Assembly (NCBI GenBank): GCA_033439765.1
Contig: JAULSN010000005.1
Location: 372,001-436,000, forward strand
DNA length: 64,000 nucleotides
Reading direction: 5' to 3'
Source of the DNA: Lasiosphaeria ovina
Lineage: Eukaryota > Ascomycota > Sordariomycetes > Sordariales > Lasiosphaeriaceae
The position numbers and the translations under genes are program-made. The notes under the pieces were generated by a model. The model saw only the letters and a list, made by a program, of their open reading frames with translations, searched no databases and was not told the DNA's origin. Positions 9,270 to 19,766 of this stretch are shown one piece after another (the stretch's first letter is position 1; each line of letters begins with the position of its first letter).

Positions 9270-12180
9270 ATGGAGCAACTCCCCCTCCCGCGAGACCCGA
9301 TCCGGGGCCACGCGACGATCGCGCTCGCGAGCGCGCAGTTCGCGGACCCGGGCCCGTTCCTCACCTACGCGGAACGGTACGGCGATCTGCTGCGCGGCAG
9401 CCACCCGCACGTGCCGACGCAGGCGGACGCGCTGGCGGGCCGCTTCGCCGCGGCCGTGTCGAGCGCCGACGTCGCCAGCTACTACCAGGGCTGGCTGTTC
9501 TTCGCGCTGCTCGCCGAGCTGCTGGGCCCGGACCTGTACCGCGCGGACCGGTACCTTGATGTTACGATGGGCGAGGACGGCGAGATCGAGCTCGTCGCGC
9601 TGTCTACGCGTTACTTGCATGAGGACCTTGCCGCGTGGCGCGAGCGCGGCGCTCTGCGGAGGGTTGTTCGTGGTGACGCCTACCACGCGCACGTCGCGGC
9701 GTGCCTGGACGCTGCGGCCGGCGCGTTCGACGATCTGGAAGCTACGTTTCCGGGGTTTTTGGCTGTGGCGGCGGATGACATGCTGTGCGTGGCGGCGCTG
9801 GGCGAGACGCTCGACAGCTTTGTCGAGACGGCGCTGGAGCGCGGGCCGCTGCCCGACGACGGTGAGAATTCGTCTATATCTACATTTTTAACAAGAGCCC
9901 TCTAACACACCCGCAGGCCCGCCGGCGCCCAGCCTCACCATCGCGCAGGCGTCACGCAGCTGGCTGCAGAAAGTATCCTCGCTGCTCGTCCTCGACGGCG
10001 ACGCAGCCATGCTGGCGGCCGGGTGGTGTCCCAGCGACGTGCGGCGCGTGGCCGACTTCTTCAACACCATCGCGGCGTACTACTACTTCAGCCACTTCAG
10101 CCACTTCAAAGCCGACGCGGCGCACGGCAACGCGCACGCCGCGTGCCCGGCGTGGGGGTGCACACTCTCACCGCCATCATCATCGCCACCCCAGCAACCG
10201 CAGCACGTGGCGCCCGACTGCGCGTGCCCGGGCATGATATCCTTCTCCGAGGAGTCACTGATATCCATCTACGAGGAGGGCCACATCCCGTGCTTCAGCA
10301 TCGGGCGGCTCGAGGGCGGCGGGCTCGGCGTAGCCCTATCGTCGATCCCGCTCGACGGCGACCCGGCACACCGCTACGTGGCGCTGTCGCACGTATGGGC
10401 CGAGGGCCTCGGCAACGCAGCCGCCAACGCGCTGCCCTTTTGTCAAGTCGCCGACGTGCAGTACTGGGCGATGCTGGCGCAGCAGTCGGTCGACGGCGCC
10501 GCAGCCAGGGTGCACGACCCGTTCGCGCGCGGCATCGTGCAGGCTAGCTCGCAGGGCACGCAGCAGGTCCACCTGTGGATCGACACGCTGTGCTGCCCGG
10601 CGACGCCGGGCTACGGCAAGAACCTGTGCTTGGCGCGCATGCGCGACATCTACGCCCACGCGCACGCGGTGCTGGTGCGCAGCGCGACGCTGAAGGGGTT
10701 CGCGCTGGCGCCGTACATAACCGACCCGCGCCGCGGCGTCATGGACCCGGCCGCAGCGCTGTTCCTCTCGCCGTGGATCCGCCGCATGTGGACGCTGCAG
10801 GAGGGCGTGCTGGCGGGGCTGGCCCACGATGTTCGGGGCGTGGGCGAGCGGCTGCTGCTCGGCTACGGCGATGCGCTGCTCTCGCTCGAGAGTGTCGTGG
10901 CGCTGCTCAAGCAGGCGCCCACCCACGAGGTCGCGCTCGCGTTCGACATGCTCGGCCGCTTCTCGCAGCTCAGCCCGGCCATGTACAGCCTGGAGGACCG
11001 AGACAGTGACAGCGATGGCGGCGGCGCCTTCTTCCTGCACGTGCTGACGACGGCGCTCAAGTTCCGCAGCGTGTCGGTGGCGGCCGACGAGGTGGTGTGC
11101 CTGGCGACGCTGCTGGGGCTACGCGTGGCCGGATCGCGCGGCGCGGTGCCGCTGATCGGCGCCGGCCAGACGCCGCAGGACGGCATGTGCGAGCTGTGGC
11201 GCCGCGTCGAGGCCCATGGCCGCGGTATTCCGGCGGATATTGTCTTCTCCACCGTCCCGCGCGTCGCTGTTGCTGGCTTCCGCTGGGCGCCCCGCACGCT
11301 AATCCAGACCGGCAAGTACGGGCCGCTGTACCCGGTCGGCCGCGCTGCGCGCATCACGCCGCGCGGGCTCGAGGTGCGGTTCCGCGGCGTGAGGCTCAGC
11401 TGCGCGAGTCCTGAGATCTTTGGGCGCAGGTTGCTGAGTAGCGCTGAAGGAGAGAAGCCTGAGGCTGCCGAAGAGGACTTCACGCGCGTGATGATCGTGC
11501 AGGTTCCCTCGAGCGACGGCGATCCGGAAACGGCGCGGTGGTTTGCGCTACGCATCCGGCGCATCGGCGAGTACCGCGACGCCGCCGGCGCCACCAAACT
11601 CGACGAGGCAGACGATAACACGGACCGCAGAGACCCGTACGCGCTCCTCAAAGCCGGCAAGCTGGCGCTGATTCTCCGGCACGCTGGTTTTGTTGAGGAC
11701 GACGACGAGATCGGCCAGGGGCTGCTCGTCAGCGTTGTGGATGGGGATGACGCGGCGGCGGCAGTGCCCAGTCAGGGCCAGAGCGAGGGGAACACCAACG
11801 AAAACAAGAACACAAGCAGCGGACTACAGGCGCGCACCGAATATCCCGTGTCGATAACGCCCCTACTCTCCGGGGCAAGCCAGATCGCGGCGTCCTGCAT
11901 GGCGTGCCTCGAGCGGCTGCAGGTAGCAGTGAACAGTGAAGCGGCGGAGTGGACCGACGGCGATGCGGTCGAGCGGCTGCTGCGGCAGGCGGCGCGCGAC
12001 ACGGTGGCGGCGTCCGAAGCGCTTAGTGCGGCCCTGTTCGCCGAGGCGCTGAGCGGCGAGGCGTCGACGACGGCTGAGAGGGTGCTGGATACGTTTGTAA
12101 GGCACGTCAATCGCACGGCGCGGTTTGGCGGCGTCGTTGGCACGGTCACGGGAGAGGACCAGCTGTGGTGGGTTGATTGA
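9270..12180 (+). CDS. Large HET-domain protein
   Basis: Two exons, 9270-9861 and 9917-12180, with a 55-nt intron (GGTGAG...CGCAG), giving 951 aa. HET-domain proteins mediate heterokaryon incompatibility or act as fungal NLR-type effector domains. The HET core is split in the usual order: RYVALSHVWAEGLG near residue 349, LWIDTLCCP near 418, and RRMWTLQEG near 486; the first two blocks are spaced more widely than in short HET proteins. The roughly 340-residue N-terminal region carries a Cys-rich PDCACPGMISF segment just before the core. The C-terminus is unrecognised. The coding region is extremely GC-rich and its flanks are much less so. There are no NACHT, ankyrin or WD repeats. Allorecognition function is inferred from the domain only. 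Confidence 0.85.
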
Positions 12181-13072
12181 TGTGTTATTGTTGATGTTGA
12201 TCACAGTTCCCTACGACCTACCCTGCACTTGGTCTGGGGCATAGTTCCCTACGACCTACCCTGCACTGGCAGATCTGCCTTACACCTGGCAGACCTGCCT
12301 TACACCTGGCCGACCTGCCACTTGGCCGACCTACCCTTCACTTAGCTCCCGACTTCGCTACCGCTTCCGCTCCGCCAGCTACAGTACCGAGCCCACTGTA
12401 GCACCTTGATAGGTGTTGTATTATAGGCCTATCAAGCACGCAGTTAAATTTAAAGTAAGTATTATAGCTTATTTTTAGGATTATAGGCCAATCCCTATAG
12501 AATACGGTAATATTAGTCGTTTAGAAGGATAGTAAGTTTAAATTAAGGTTTAGTTTAAAAAGAGAGTTTATACCTGCAATGCTCCCACTGCCCCGCACTA
12601 ACAGACCAGCTGCAATTCCTCACAAGCAGCGCGAAACATCTCAAGGTTTCTGACCAGTAGATCCCACACCCTTCACCAGTAGATGCTCGAACATCTAGAG
12701 CACCCCTCGCATTTACAACTAATTAAGATACAATTAGGACGTGCCCCACTATGAGAAGTTGAAACCGGCGTTCGAGTACACCAAGAGAAGCCTTTGCAGT
12801 CGTAATTTGAGTACTGGTACGTGTAGCAGAACAGGCCCGTGCGTACAGGCTTAATATGCGCACCCACATGACTAATCATGGATTCACCGCCTTACATTTT
12901 GCCAGAGCAAACCGTTTCTTGCTTCGCCGGCAACGTCAGCAACAGGTCGGTTACTCATAGCAAAGACTGCTTGACCACAACCCCCCCCCACCTCTTCTTC
13001 TCCCTACACCTTCCTCCCTATCGGCAATGCACCCAAGGCAGTCGGTATTTGGCAGCAGATCCATCTACCACC
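12181..13072. other. Spacer with tandem repeats and an AT-rich patch
   Basis: Contains the repeats listed separately (12205-12340). An AT-rich region follows at about 12390-12570, including a short inverted repeat TTGATAGG...CCTATCAA (about 12401-12430). No gene supported. Confidence 0.55.
12205..12340. repeat. Two families of short tandem repeats
   Basis: An identical 25-base unit occurs at 12205-12229 and again at 12243-12267 (period 38). It is followed at once by a roughly 20-base unit built on tggcaga(c/t)ctgccttacacc, at 12267-12286 and 12287-12306, with degenerate copies to about 12340. Non-coding, just after the HET gene stop. Confidence 0.8.
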
Positions 13073-14709
13073 ATGCCATCAACCATCGAGCTGGTCGACC
13101 GCAGGCCCATTACATACGAGTCAGCAATCAACAAAGACGAGAACTTTATCAATCAGGCCGCATACGTTGCTGCAATGGAGGCATTCTACGTACAACTCAG
13201 GAAAGAACGCGATGCCATCATTTCGGTCATCAGACACCACCTAAACCTCGGCCCTCCGCATACGCATATAGTTACTATCGCGCCGGAAAAGCAGTGGATC
13301 CGGGGGAGTTTCAATATATGCATACCAGTTGAAGTCAGGGGCGGCGCTCCTACTCCGCAGAAGCTCCTACTCCGCTGTCCCTTTCCGTTCAAGCTTGCCG
13401 AGGCGAGATACCCTGGCACCGTTGACGAGAAGATGGGCTGCGAGGTCGGGGTGTATGCGTGGATGCAGCATCAATGCCCCGATATCCGTATTCCGCACTT
13501 GTACGGTTTTGGATTTTCCGAGCAGCGTCAGGTACGTACGCTTCTACTATCTACATCATCTATCCTATTTCCTTTAACTTACTTGCTGATATAATAGGTA
13601 AGCGCGATACGATACAGGGCGCCCAGTTCACGCACGAATCACACCGTCCCTTATACGTCCGCGCCATCCAGATACTCCGCCGCCTTACCTACCGGCTCCT
13701 CAGATACCCGACGCTCTCATACTACACACGGCACCCCGCTAGCCCTGACGGCCGCCTCTCGACAGCATATATCCTGCTAGAGCACATTGGCCTAGAGACA
13801 GGCCAGATGCTCTCCAACACTTGGAGCAGGCAGCGGCAAGAAACTGAACGCCGGCAGAGGCTGTTCCGGGGCCTGGCCCGTATCATGCTTTCGCTGGCAC
13901 GAGTACCGCAACCACACATTGGATCATTCCAGTTCCACAACAACGGCGTCGTGACCTTGACCAACCGGCCGCTGACATGCGCCATCATGATGCTTGAGAA
14001 CGATGGCACGCCGCGGACTATTGGCCAGCACAAGACATTCACTTCTGTTCACGCCTTCGCATCCGACATGCTCTCTTTCCACGATAATCGCTTCCTCAGC
14101 CACCCAAATGCTGCTTTCGATGTTGAAGACTGTCGAGGGCACATGGCTGCCCGCGTAGTCCTCCGCGCATTGCTACATCGCTATACTGATCCCTTACAAG
14201 CCGGACCTTTACTGCTCCAGCTTACTGACTTGCATCCGAGTAATATCTTGGTCGACGACGATTGGAATGTCGTTTGCCTTATCGACCTGGAATGGGTTTG
14301 CGCGTTGCCCGCCGCAATGCTGAGCGCGCCGTACTGGCTCACCGGGCGTGGCATCGACCAGATTACAGACGAGCACCTAATCGAGTTTGATAAAGTGCGT
14401 CGCGAGTTCATAGATATATTCGAACAGGAGGAGCACGAAGCCAGCGGCGGCGGCGGCCATAGTATATCACAAGTCATGCATTCTTCGTGGGATTCTGGCG
14501 GTGTGTGGTTTTGGCATTCCATTACGTCCGTCAATGCCATGTTTGGCCTCGTTAACAAACACCTTTGCCCCTCCACCGAGCTTTACCTCCCCCAGGTCAC
14601 AGCGGCGTTATCCAAGTTCTGGTGCGACGATGCCGAGGCTGTCGTTGAGAAGAAGCTGGCCGAGTTTCATGAATACGACACGAAGCTCAAACGTCTATTC
14701 GCCGAGTAG
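13073..14709 (+). CDS. APH-type phosphotransferase-fold kinase
   Basis: Two exons, 13073-13531 and 13603-14709, giving 521 aa. The 71-nt intron starts GTACGTAC and ends at AG 13602, skipping an AG five bases earlier to keep frame. The protein belongs to the fungal aminoglycoside-phosphotransferase-like family. Visible are the catalytic loop LTDLHPSNILVDDDW near residue 360 and the DFG-equivalent IDLEWV near 380, with KLLLRCPFPFKL near 100 as the probable nucleotide-binding beta strand. These proteins are usually 450-600 aa and of unknown substrate. The ATG at 13073 follows an ACCACC context and is preferred over an upstream in-frame ATG at 12878. Confidence 0.82.
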
Positions 14710-14781
14710 AATCATAATTATTCTACAAAAGCAAACTCAAGAAATACTAAATTGATATCATCCAGCCCCATTTTGTGGCCC

Positions 14782-15114
14782 TTACTTCTCCCTTGCCTCC
14801 TCTCTCGCCTTCTTCTCTCTCTCTCTTCCTTCTCGCTCTTCCTCTTCTCTCGCTTCCTTCCCCCTCGCTTCCTTCTCCCTCGCTTCCTTCTCCCTCTCCT
14901 CTCTCTCCACCCTCTCCTCTCTCTCCGCCCGAATCCTCTCCCTCTCCTCCTTTGCGCGTTGGCCGGACGAGACTACCGTTAGCAAGTCTGTCGCGTTGCC
15001 GCTCATGCCAACCGTCGCCTCTCCGACGATGAATTCGTTGGCCTTGTTGATACGCTCCTGAGCTTCTTTCATCTCTCCGGACGAGTGGCTCCATCGAGTA
15101 GGGTCGTCGGTCAT
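14782..15114 (-). CDS. Glu/Arg-rich coiled-coil small protein
   Basis: Single open frame of 110 aa from the ATG at 15114. The first 50 residues look like ordinary protein (KEAQERINKANEFIVGEA, NATDLLTVVSSGQ). The rest is an almost uninterrupted charged helix of RE/EK/EAR heptad-like repeats encoded by a near-pure purine strand. Unrecognised. It could be a genuine small coiled-coil protein; alternatively the repeat tract expanded within a UTR and only looks coding. The coherent non-repetitive N-terminus supports coding. Confidence 0.45.
   Translation of the reverse strand: MTDDPTRWSHSSGEMKEAQERINKANEFIVGEATVGMSGNATDLLTVVSSGQRAKEERERIRAEREERVEREEREKEAREKEARGKEAREEEEREGREREKKAREEAREK
14788..14950. 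repeat. Polypyrimidine/polypurine tract
   Basis: Over 150 bases of almost only C and T on the plus strand, with imperfect 15-base units of the type cctcgcttccttctc. Overlaps the charged coiled-coil coding sequence on the other strand. Confidence 0.8.
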
Positions 15115-15483
15115 CTTTGCGTGACGGACTCGGAAACCGGGTGGAAATGCTTTTGGGCAGTCGGGCAACTCAAGCAAGGAGTAGCCGAAGTGCAGGCCAA
15201 CACGGCTTTAGGTGTTGGGGGGTTTTGACTGCTAGTAGGCAGACCGTCAGCGGCGAAAAACGACCATTTAAACCATAGTAAGTTGAAGTCGCGCGAACTA
15301 GCGAATGTCAGTGCACCACGTTGGCTCACGTCTGCGGGCTGTCGGCGGTTTTGCCGGGTTGGGCGCTCGAAGCTAGATGGTAAAAGTGTATTGCGGTGCC
15401 GTCCCGCCTCGTTTTCACATGCAACATGGGGCCTTTTGGGCCTGTCTGGGACAGGCCCAACATCGAGGCAATCGCCTCCTACG
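15115..15483. other. Intergenic stretch
   Basis: Between divergently oriented small genes; likely shared promoter. No further feature seen. Confidence 0.4.
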
Positions 15484-16124
15484 ATGCATAGTGCTAGTTA
15501 CCCCGCTCCAGACGAGGTATCAGCGATTGAGTTACCGGCTCTGAAAATGTCGCGCCAGCAACAGCAGCAGCAAGACACCGTCTCGCCCGCGCCGTGTGTG
15601 TCGTGCGCGCAGTGCCGCAGCCGCGTTATCTGGCCCGTCGAGTACCGCGGCCCGTCATCCACACACAAGCCCGGATTCATCTACGTGGGGTGCCGCAGCG
15701 AACATGCAACCGTAATCGAGGCAACAACAACGCCGCGCAAGCTAATCTCTGAGAACGGGACGCGCTCGCCGTGACCGTCCACATCCTCCCCGCCTTCTCC
15801 TCCTGTCGTGCCCACGACGACGATACGCAAGCGCCGCCGCTGACGCTGACCATCTCAGGAAAGGCAGTGCACGACCCTGCGGCGCTGCTCGCCATGCTGC
15901 ACGGCCGGGTCGATCCGGGCGCTGTGCGCGCGGCGACGTGCTCCGTCTGTCTCGAGACGGGGTTTGTGGCGAGCGCGCTGCGGCCGGCGTGCGGAGATTG
16001 CCAGTGCGTGCAAAGGGTGTGCGCGCCGTGTCTAGCTGCGTGGCGTGACGGGCGGAACGGCGTGGCTGCCCTGCGATGTCCGTTCTGTCGGTGGCGGTGG
16101 GACGGCGACGGCGTCGCTGGTTAA
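15484..16124 (+). pseudogene. RING/zinc-binding-like gene split between two frames
   Basis: The first frame (15484-15774, ATG at 15484 or 15547) has a Cys-rich segment CVSCAQCRSRVIWPVEYRG and a GFIYVGCRSEH motif, preceded by a polyQ run. It stops with TGA at 15772-15774. The next frame is open from about 15750 to 16124 and carries CSVCLETGF, CGDCQCVQRVCAPCLAAW and RCPFCRW, a RING-like pattern of paired cysteines. The two look like halves of one protein (repaired length about 210 aa) out of register around 15750; I found no intron that joins them. Could be a frameshift, a read error, or two adjacent genes. E3 ligase function is not demonstrable. Confidence 0.45.
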
Positions 16125-16527
16125 TTATGGCGTGCTTGTGTAAGGAACTGTTGCATAATCATGGTAGTCAATATCGAAAGCAGCCGGTCCTGCTTTATCT
16201 CTTCAACCTAAAGCTGATTGCCTTGGACAAAGGCACATCAGACTCACGAAGCAGACTCACGAAGTAGGTTAGATCAAGGCGAACAACGCCTCAACAGAGA
16301 TGTAGCTGTGGCTGATGTGAGATCTCAACTTATTGAATTGTACAGTTGTACTGATGCCATGAGTGACAGCTGATGTTGACTTCTTCGCTAACTAATCTCA
16401 CAACCTCGTTTCTCTTGATTACTGGTTTGAACTCCCGCTTGTATTCTTCTCTCGATCCCAAATGAAACCTACACGCAGCGTGACCGCAGCCTGCTTGCAC
16501 CACACGTTTGCGCAACCGAACCGTCCG
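16125..16527. other. Intergenic stretch between convergent genes
   Basis: No gene, RNA or repeat supported. Confidence 0.5.
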
Positions 16528-17922
16528 CTACTCGTCGTCCTCTGACCCGTCCTCGTCTTCGTCGTCTTCGTCGTCCTCGTCCTCATCCTCATCCTCATCG
16601 AATTCATCTTCGTCAGACTCGTCTTCAAATTCATCACTATCATCACTCATTGGCGCCCTGGCAGCACGAAGCCGCAGCAAGTGGTAGCCGAAGTTGCTCG
16701 GGTTGCTGACGGCATCACCAGCGGCCGCCTGCTTGGCCGAGTCGCTGACGGCGCCGCCGAGGCGCTCGACGACGCGCTGGGGGCGAAAGACGACGGTGGC
16801 GATGTAGTAGTCGACCACGCCGGGGGCGGACTCGTCGCGCTCCCAGCGGCGGCCGTTCCAGGTGCTCGCGCCGGACCAGCGGCTGATTTTGACGGCCTTG
16901 CCCGTGGCGTCGGGGTACAGCACTTCGCCGTCGACGCGGGGGAACAACCAGCGGTCTGCCATCTGCTTGGCAATGCCGTCGACCTGGTCCTTCTTGCGCT
17001 CGAGTGACTCGAGCTCGATGCGCAGCTCGCGCACGCTCGCGGGCAGGACCTCGGCGACGGCGCCGATCCAGCCACCCTCGAAGCGCAGCGGCTCGTCCTG
17101 CTCCCACCACCACCAGTCGGCGTGGCGGATGGTCAGGGTCAGGCGGCGCGGGTGCAGGTGCGGCGTGCGCAGCAGGCGGGCCAGGGCGTAGTCTTCGAGG
17201 GCCCACATCTGGGCGAAGACGCGCAGGCTCTCGATCTCGACCTTTTCGCCGCCGTGCTGGGCCGTGATGCGGGCGAGGGTGGTGCGCAGGCGCGACAGCT
17301 GTTCGTGCTGCACGTACTCGGGCGGGGCCCGCTCCTGGCCTGTCAGCCAGTGCGTCTGCTCGCGCATGGTAAAGGGAAGGAACCAGGCCTCGTGGTAGAC
17401 GGCGCGGCAGGTTCGCAGCAGGCGGGTGTCGGTCTTGCGCGGGGCCAAGTAGGCCGGCCGCGTGAAGCACGTCTCGGCTTCGTAATGGGCGTCGGGCGAC
17501 GGGTCGGCGTAGTCGGCCAGCGCGAATGCGAAGATGTCGCTGCGCACCTCGGGCGGGATCATGCCGAACAACGGCGACTGCGCCTGCGCCTGGATGGGCG
17601 TCGACAGGATGCGGACGTGCAGCGGGCCTCCTGCCGCCGCCACCTCGTCTGTCGCCGTCTCGTCTGCCATTTCAGGCATTCCTGGCTCCATAAAACCGAA
17701 AGAGAAGTCAAAACCACCCTCGAAATTCGAAAGAATGCCGTCCGGGAGGAAAGCGTCAAAGTCAAAATCGTTGACGTCGTTTGAATCTGCCGCGACCTCG
17801 GCTGCCTCCCCTTCCGCCAAATAAGCGTCAAACTCGGAATCCTCCAAAATATTGTCTCCGCCTGGCGGGGGCAACGCGTAGCCGTCGCAGTTGATATTGT
17901 AGTCGATCTGAAGCGGGTTCAT
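16528..17922 (-). CDS. 2EXR-like fungal protein with acidic tail
   Basis: Single exon, 464 aa from the ATG at 17922 (MNPLQIDYN); the longer frame to 18066 begins with GTG. The first 100 residues are acidic and Phe/Asp-rich. At about 117-140 is the 2EXR/F-box-like LFGMIPPEVRSDIFAFAL, followed by a TDTRLLRTCRAVYHEAWFLPF block that is very typical of this fungal orphan family. The C-terminus is a 40-residue run of almost pure Asp/Glu (encoded at about 16530-16650). Such tails can be nuclear or histone-binding, but that is only inference. Function unknown. The paralogous signature in the broken gene at 2.9 kb belongs to the same broad family. Confidence 0.75.
   Translation of the reverse strand: MNPLQIDYNINCDGYALPPPGGDNILEDSEFDAYLAEGEAAEVAADSNDVNDFDFDAFLPDGILSNFEGGFDFSFGFMEPGMPEMADETATDEVAAAGGPLHVRILSTPIQAQAQSPLFGMIPPEVRSDIFAFALADYADPSPDAHYEAETCFTRPAYLAPRKTDTRLLRTCRAVYHEAWFLPFTMREQTHWLTGQERAPPEYVQHEQLSRLRTTLARITAQHGGEKVEIESLRVFAQMWALEDYALARLLRTPHLHPRRLTLTIRHADWWWWEQDEPLRFEGGWIGAVAEVLPASVRELRIELESLERKKDQVDGIAKQMADRWLFPRVDGEVLYPDATGKAVKISRWSGASTWNGRRWERDESAPGVVDYYIATVVFRPQRVVERLGGAVSDSAKQAAAGDAVSNPSNFGYHLLRLRAARAPMSDDSDEFEDESDEDEFDEDEDEDEDDEDDEDEDGSEDDE
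16535..16625. repeat. Trinucleotide repeat coding for Asp/Glu
   Basis: gtc/ctc/atc-type triplets on the plus strand that encode the acidic tail of the minus-strand protein. Confidence 0.75.
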
Positions 17923-19100
17923 TATACTGCAGAGGACATTCGTAGGACCGCTGACGATGGTTGCGGGGTCGAGTGAATCTCCAGCCCACGCCGCACGCAC
18001 GCCGAGCGAAACAATCGGGTCGCTTTCGTCTGATATATATAGGGGAGGAGCGTTGGAGACTCGCACTATCCGGAAGCCGTGATTGGCCGTTGCGCCTTCT
18101 TCGTCTGTCGGGTTTCAGGGGAGCGTGCAGGCAGCAATCACAGGCAGCAGCGGTAAGGCAGCCTTCACTTGACCCCAACAGCATAATGCGCCTTCCGAAT
18201 GTTTCCCTCAGTATTTGCCATAGACAGGCATGGCCCTGAGCTGCCGCTGCTTCACCCTGAGCTATGGTGATCCTAGGGTGTGGTGTGTGTGTATTGCGCA
18301 GCCCCGTGCCTTGTTTCTGGCCACCCCGGCTAAAGTTGCCATTTACCAAAAGGGACAAAAAACCCTTCAGGGTATTTTCCGTGGACCTACATCTGGGTGC
18401 ACACCATTGGATCACGATTTTATTGTGGAGACTGTTCGTTGAAGACCTATTACCTAATAAGTCTCAAAGGCTCTGGCATCGGTATAGTGGATATTTATAT
18501 AAAATATAACGTTAGAGAGGTATTATAATTATTTATAGAGCCATAACGTTATCGTATTTTAAGACCTGTTAAAACACCCAGTTTAATAGACTGATAGAAC
18601 TCCGACGAAGATCCATGGCGGCGTATAATAGTTGAATCTCCTATATCGCCATCATGCGAAATATGATATATAGATTAAAAGTTGGTCACGAAAAAAAGCC
18701 AATACCCGGCGGAAGCACGAAGCACAAGTGCGCATTGGGGAGCGTGTGCTATTGTTCGCCTCCCCTTTGGTTTCACCTCTTTTTGCCCCTATAACTTATC
18801 CTGCTTTTAACCGAAAAATGCCAGCAAACGTCTAGCAAATCTTAAATCTTAATTTAGCTCCTCATAAAATTTCCAATTATTGGCTAGACGTTCCATGGGG
18901 CTTCTCGAAGGGGAGGAAGTAATTAGTTATTGAACATGGGACAAAGACGCGTGATCACGTGATGTTTTCGTGTCCTTGTCGCGTCGAATTATTTCTAGAA
19001 CCTGAAGCGCAGAAGAAAACCCAGTAGCCGAGTCAACGTAAAGGGCCAACGCCCAGAATCCTCCGATACTGATACTCCGAAAGTGAACTCGACCACGACC
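17923..19100. other. Gene-poor spacer with an AT-rich core
   Basis: Divergent intergenic region. The part from about 18470 to 18900 is strongly AT-rich compared with the flanks and has no open frames of note; this could be a RIP-mutated repeat remnant, but no ends can be defined. No gene supported. Confidence 0.5.
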
Positions 19101-19766
19101 ATGAATGCCCTCAGATTCGCGTCGGATCACACAGTCCGCGCCATCCTTATCGCGCTTTGCGATGACTCCGAGGTCTGCAACAAGGCGCTAGACTACCTGT
19201 CTCAGCTGGAACCCAACGCTGTGAAAATAGCCAAGGAGCTGCCACAGATGAACCTAAAGCGCAAGTCGACAGGCATGAGCATCTGCGTCCAGTGCGAGGA
19301 GGCGTTTGATGAAGCCCACAACACTGCCAAAGATTGTCAATACCACAATGGTGAGCCTATGATATTGCCTTGCGGCGTTTACCTCCTATCAGGTGTCACT
19401 CCCCATCATCCAATGCGGTACTGATATATTCCTGTCAATACAGGCGAGCTGGAACCTGACTACGATTCTGACTTTTGGGCCGATCACGATGAGAACTGCC
19501 ACGGCATTATCGACTCAGACTTCTGTCGGAAAGAGTATCCGGAAGGCTTTGTGTGGACATGCTGCGATAGGGTTGGCACGGAAGATGGTTGCGAATTCGG
19601 ACGCCATGAGTCTGACCCCAAGAGGAATAAGCGGCATCGTGACGATGACTCGGCTTCGGAGACCTCCTCGACCGACGATGGAGCGCCGGGTGAGTCGAGA
19701 GAGGAGTCAGCAGAGTCAGCAGGGGAGTTAGAAGAGGGCTCACAGACGGCAGACGATGAATCGTGA
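19101..19766 (+). CDS. CHORD-like Cys/His-rich protein
   Basis: Two exons, 19101-19350 and 19444-19766, with a 93-nt intron (GGTGAGCC...TACAG), giving 190 aa. The metal-binding layout is CVQCEEAF, then C-QYHNG formed at the splice junction, then FVWTCCDRVG and GCEFGRHES, i.e. C..C-C-YH-G-W.CC-GC-H. This is the order of cysteines and histidines in CHORD zinc-binding domains, though with a longer acidic insert (ELEPDYDSDFWADHDENC). N-terminal 60 residues are helical; the C-terminus is a Ser/Glu-rich disordered tail. CHORD proteins partner Hsp90/Sgt1; here I claim only similarity of the metal site. The frame at 19083 starts with GTG, so the ATG at 19101 was used. Confidence 0.75.

Noticed and set aside
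10336..11660. Long antisense frames inside the HET gene
   Set aside because: Expected from very GC-rich coding DNA, which lacks stops on the opposite strand.
12205..12340. CRISPR-like array
   Set aside because: Eukaryotic context, only two copies of the longer unit, and the spacers are not uniform.
15283..15483. Upstream extension of the RING-like frame
   Set aside because: In-frame but with no conserved character; the ATG at 15484 or 15547 is more plausible.
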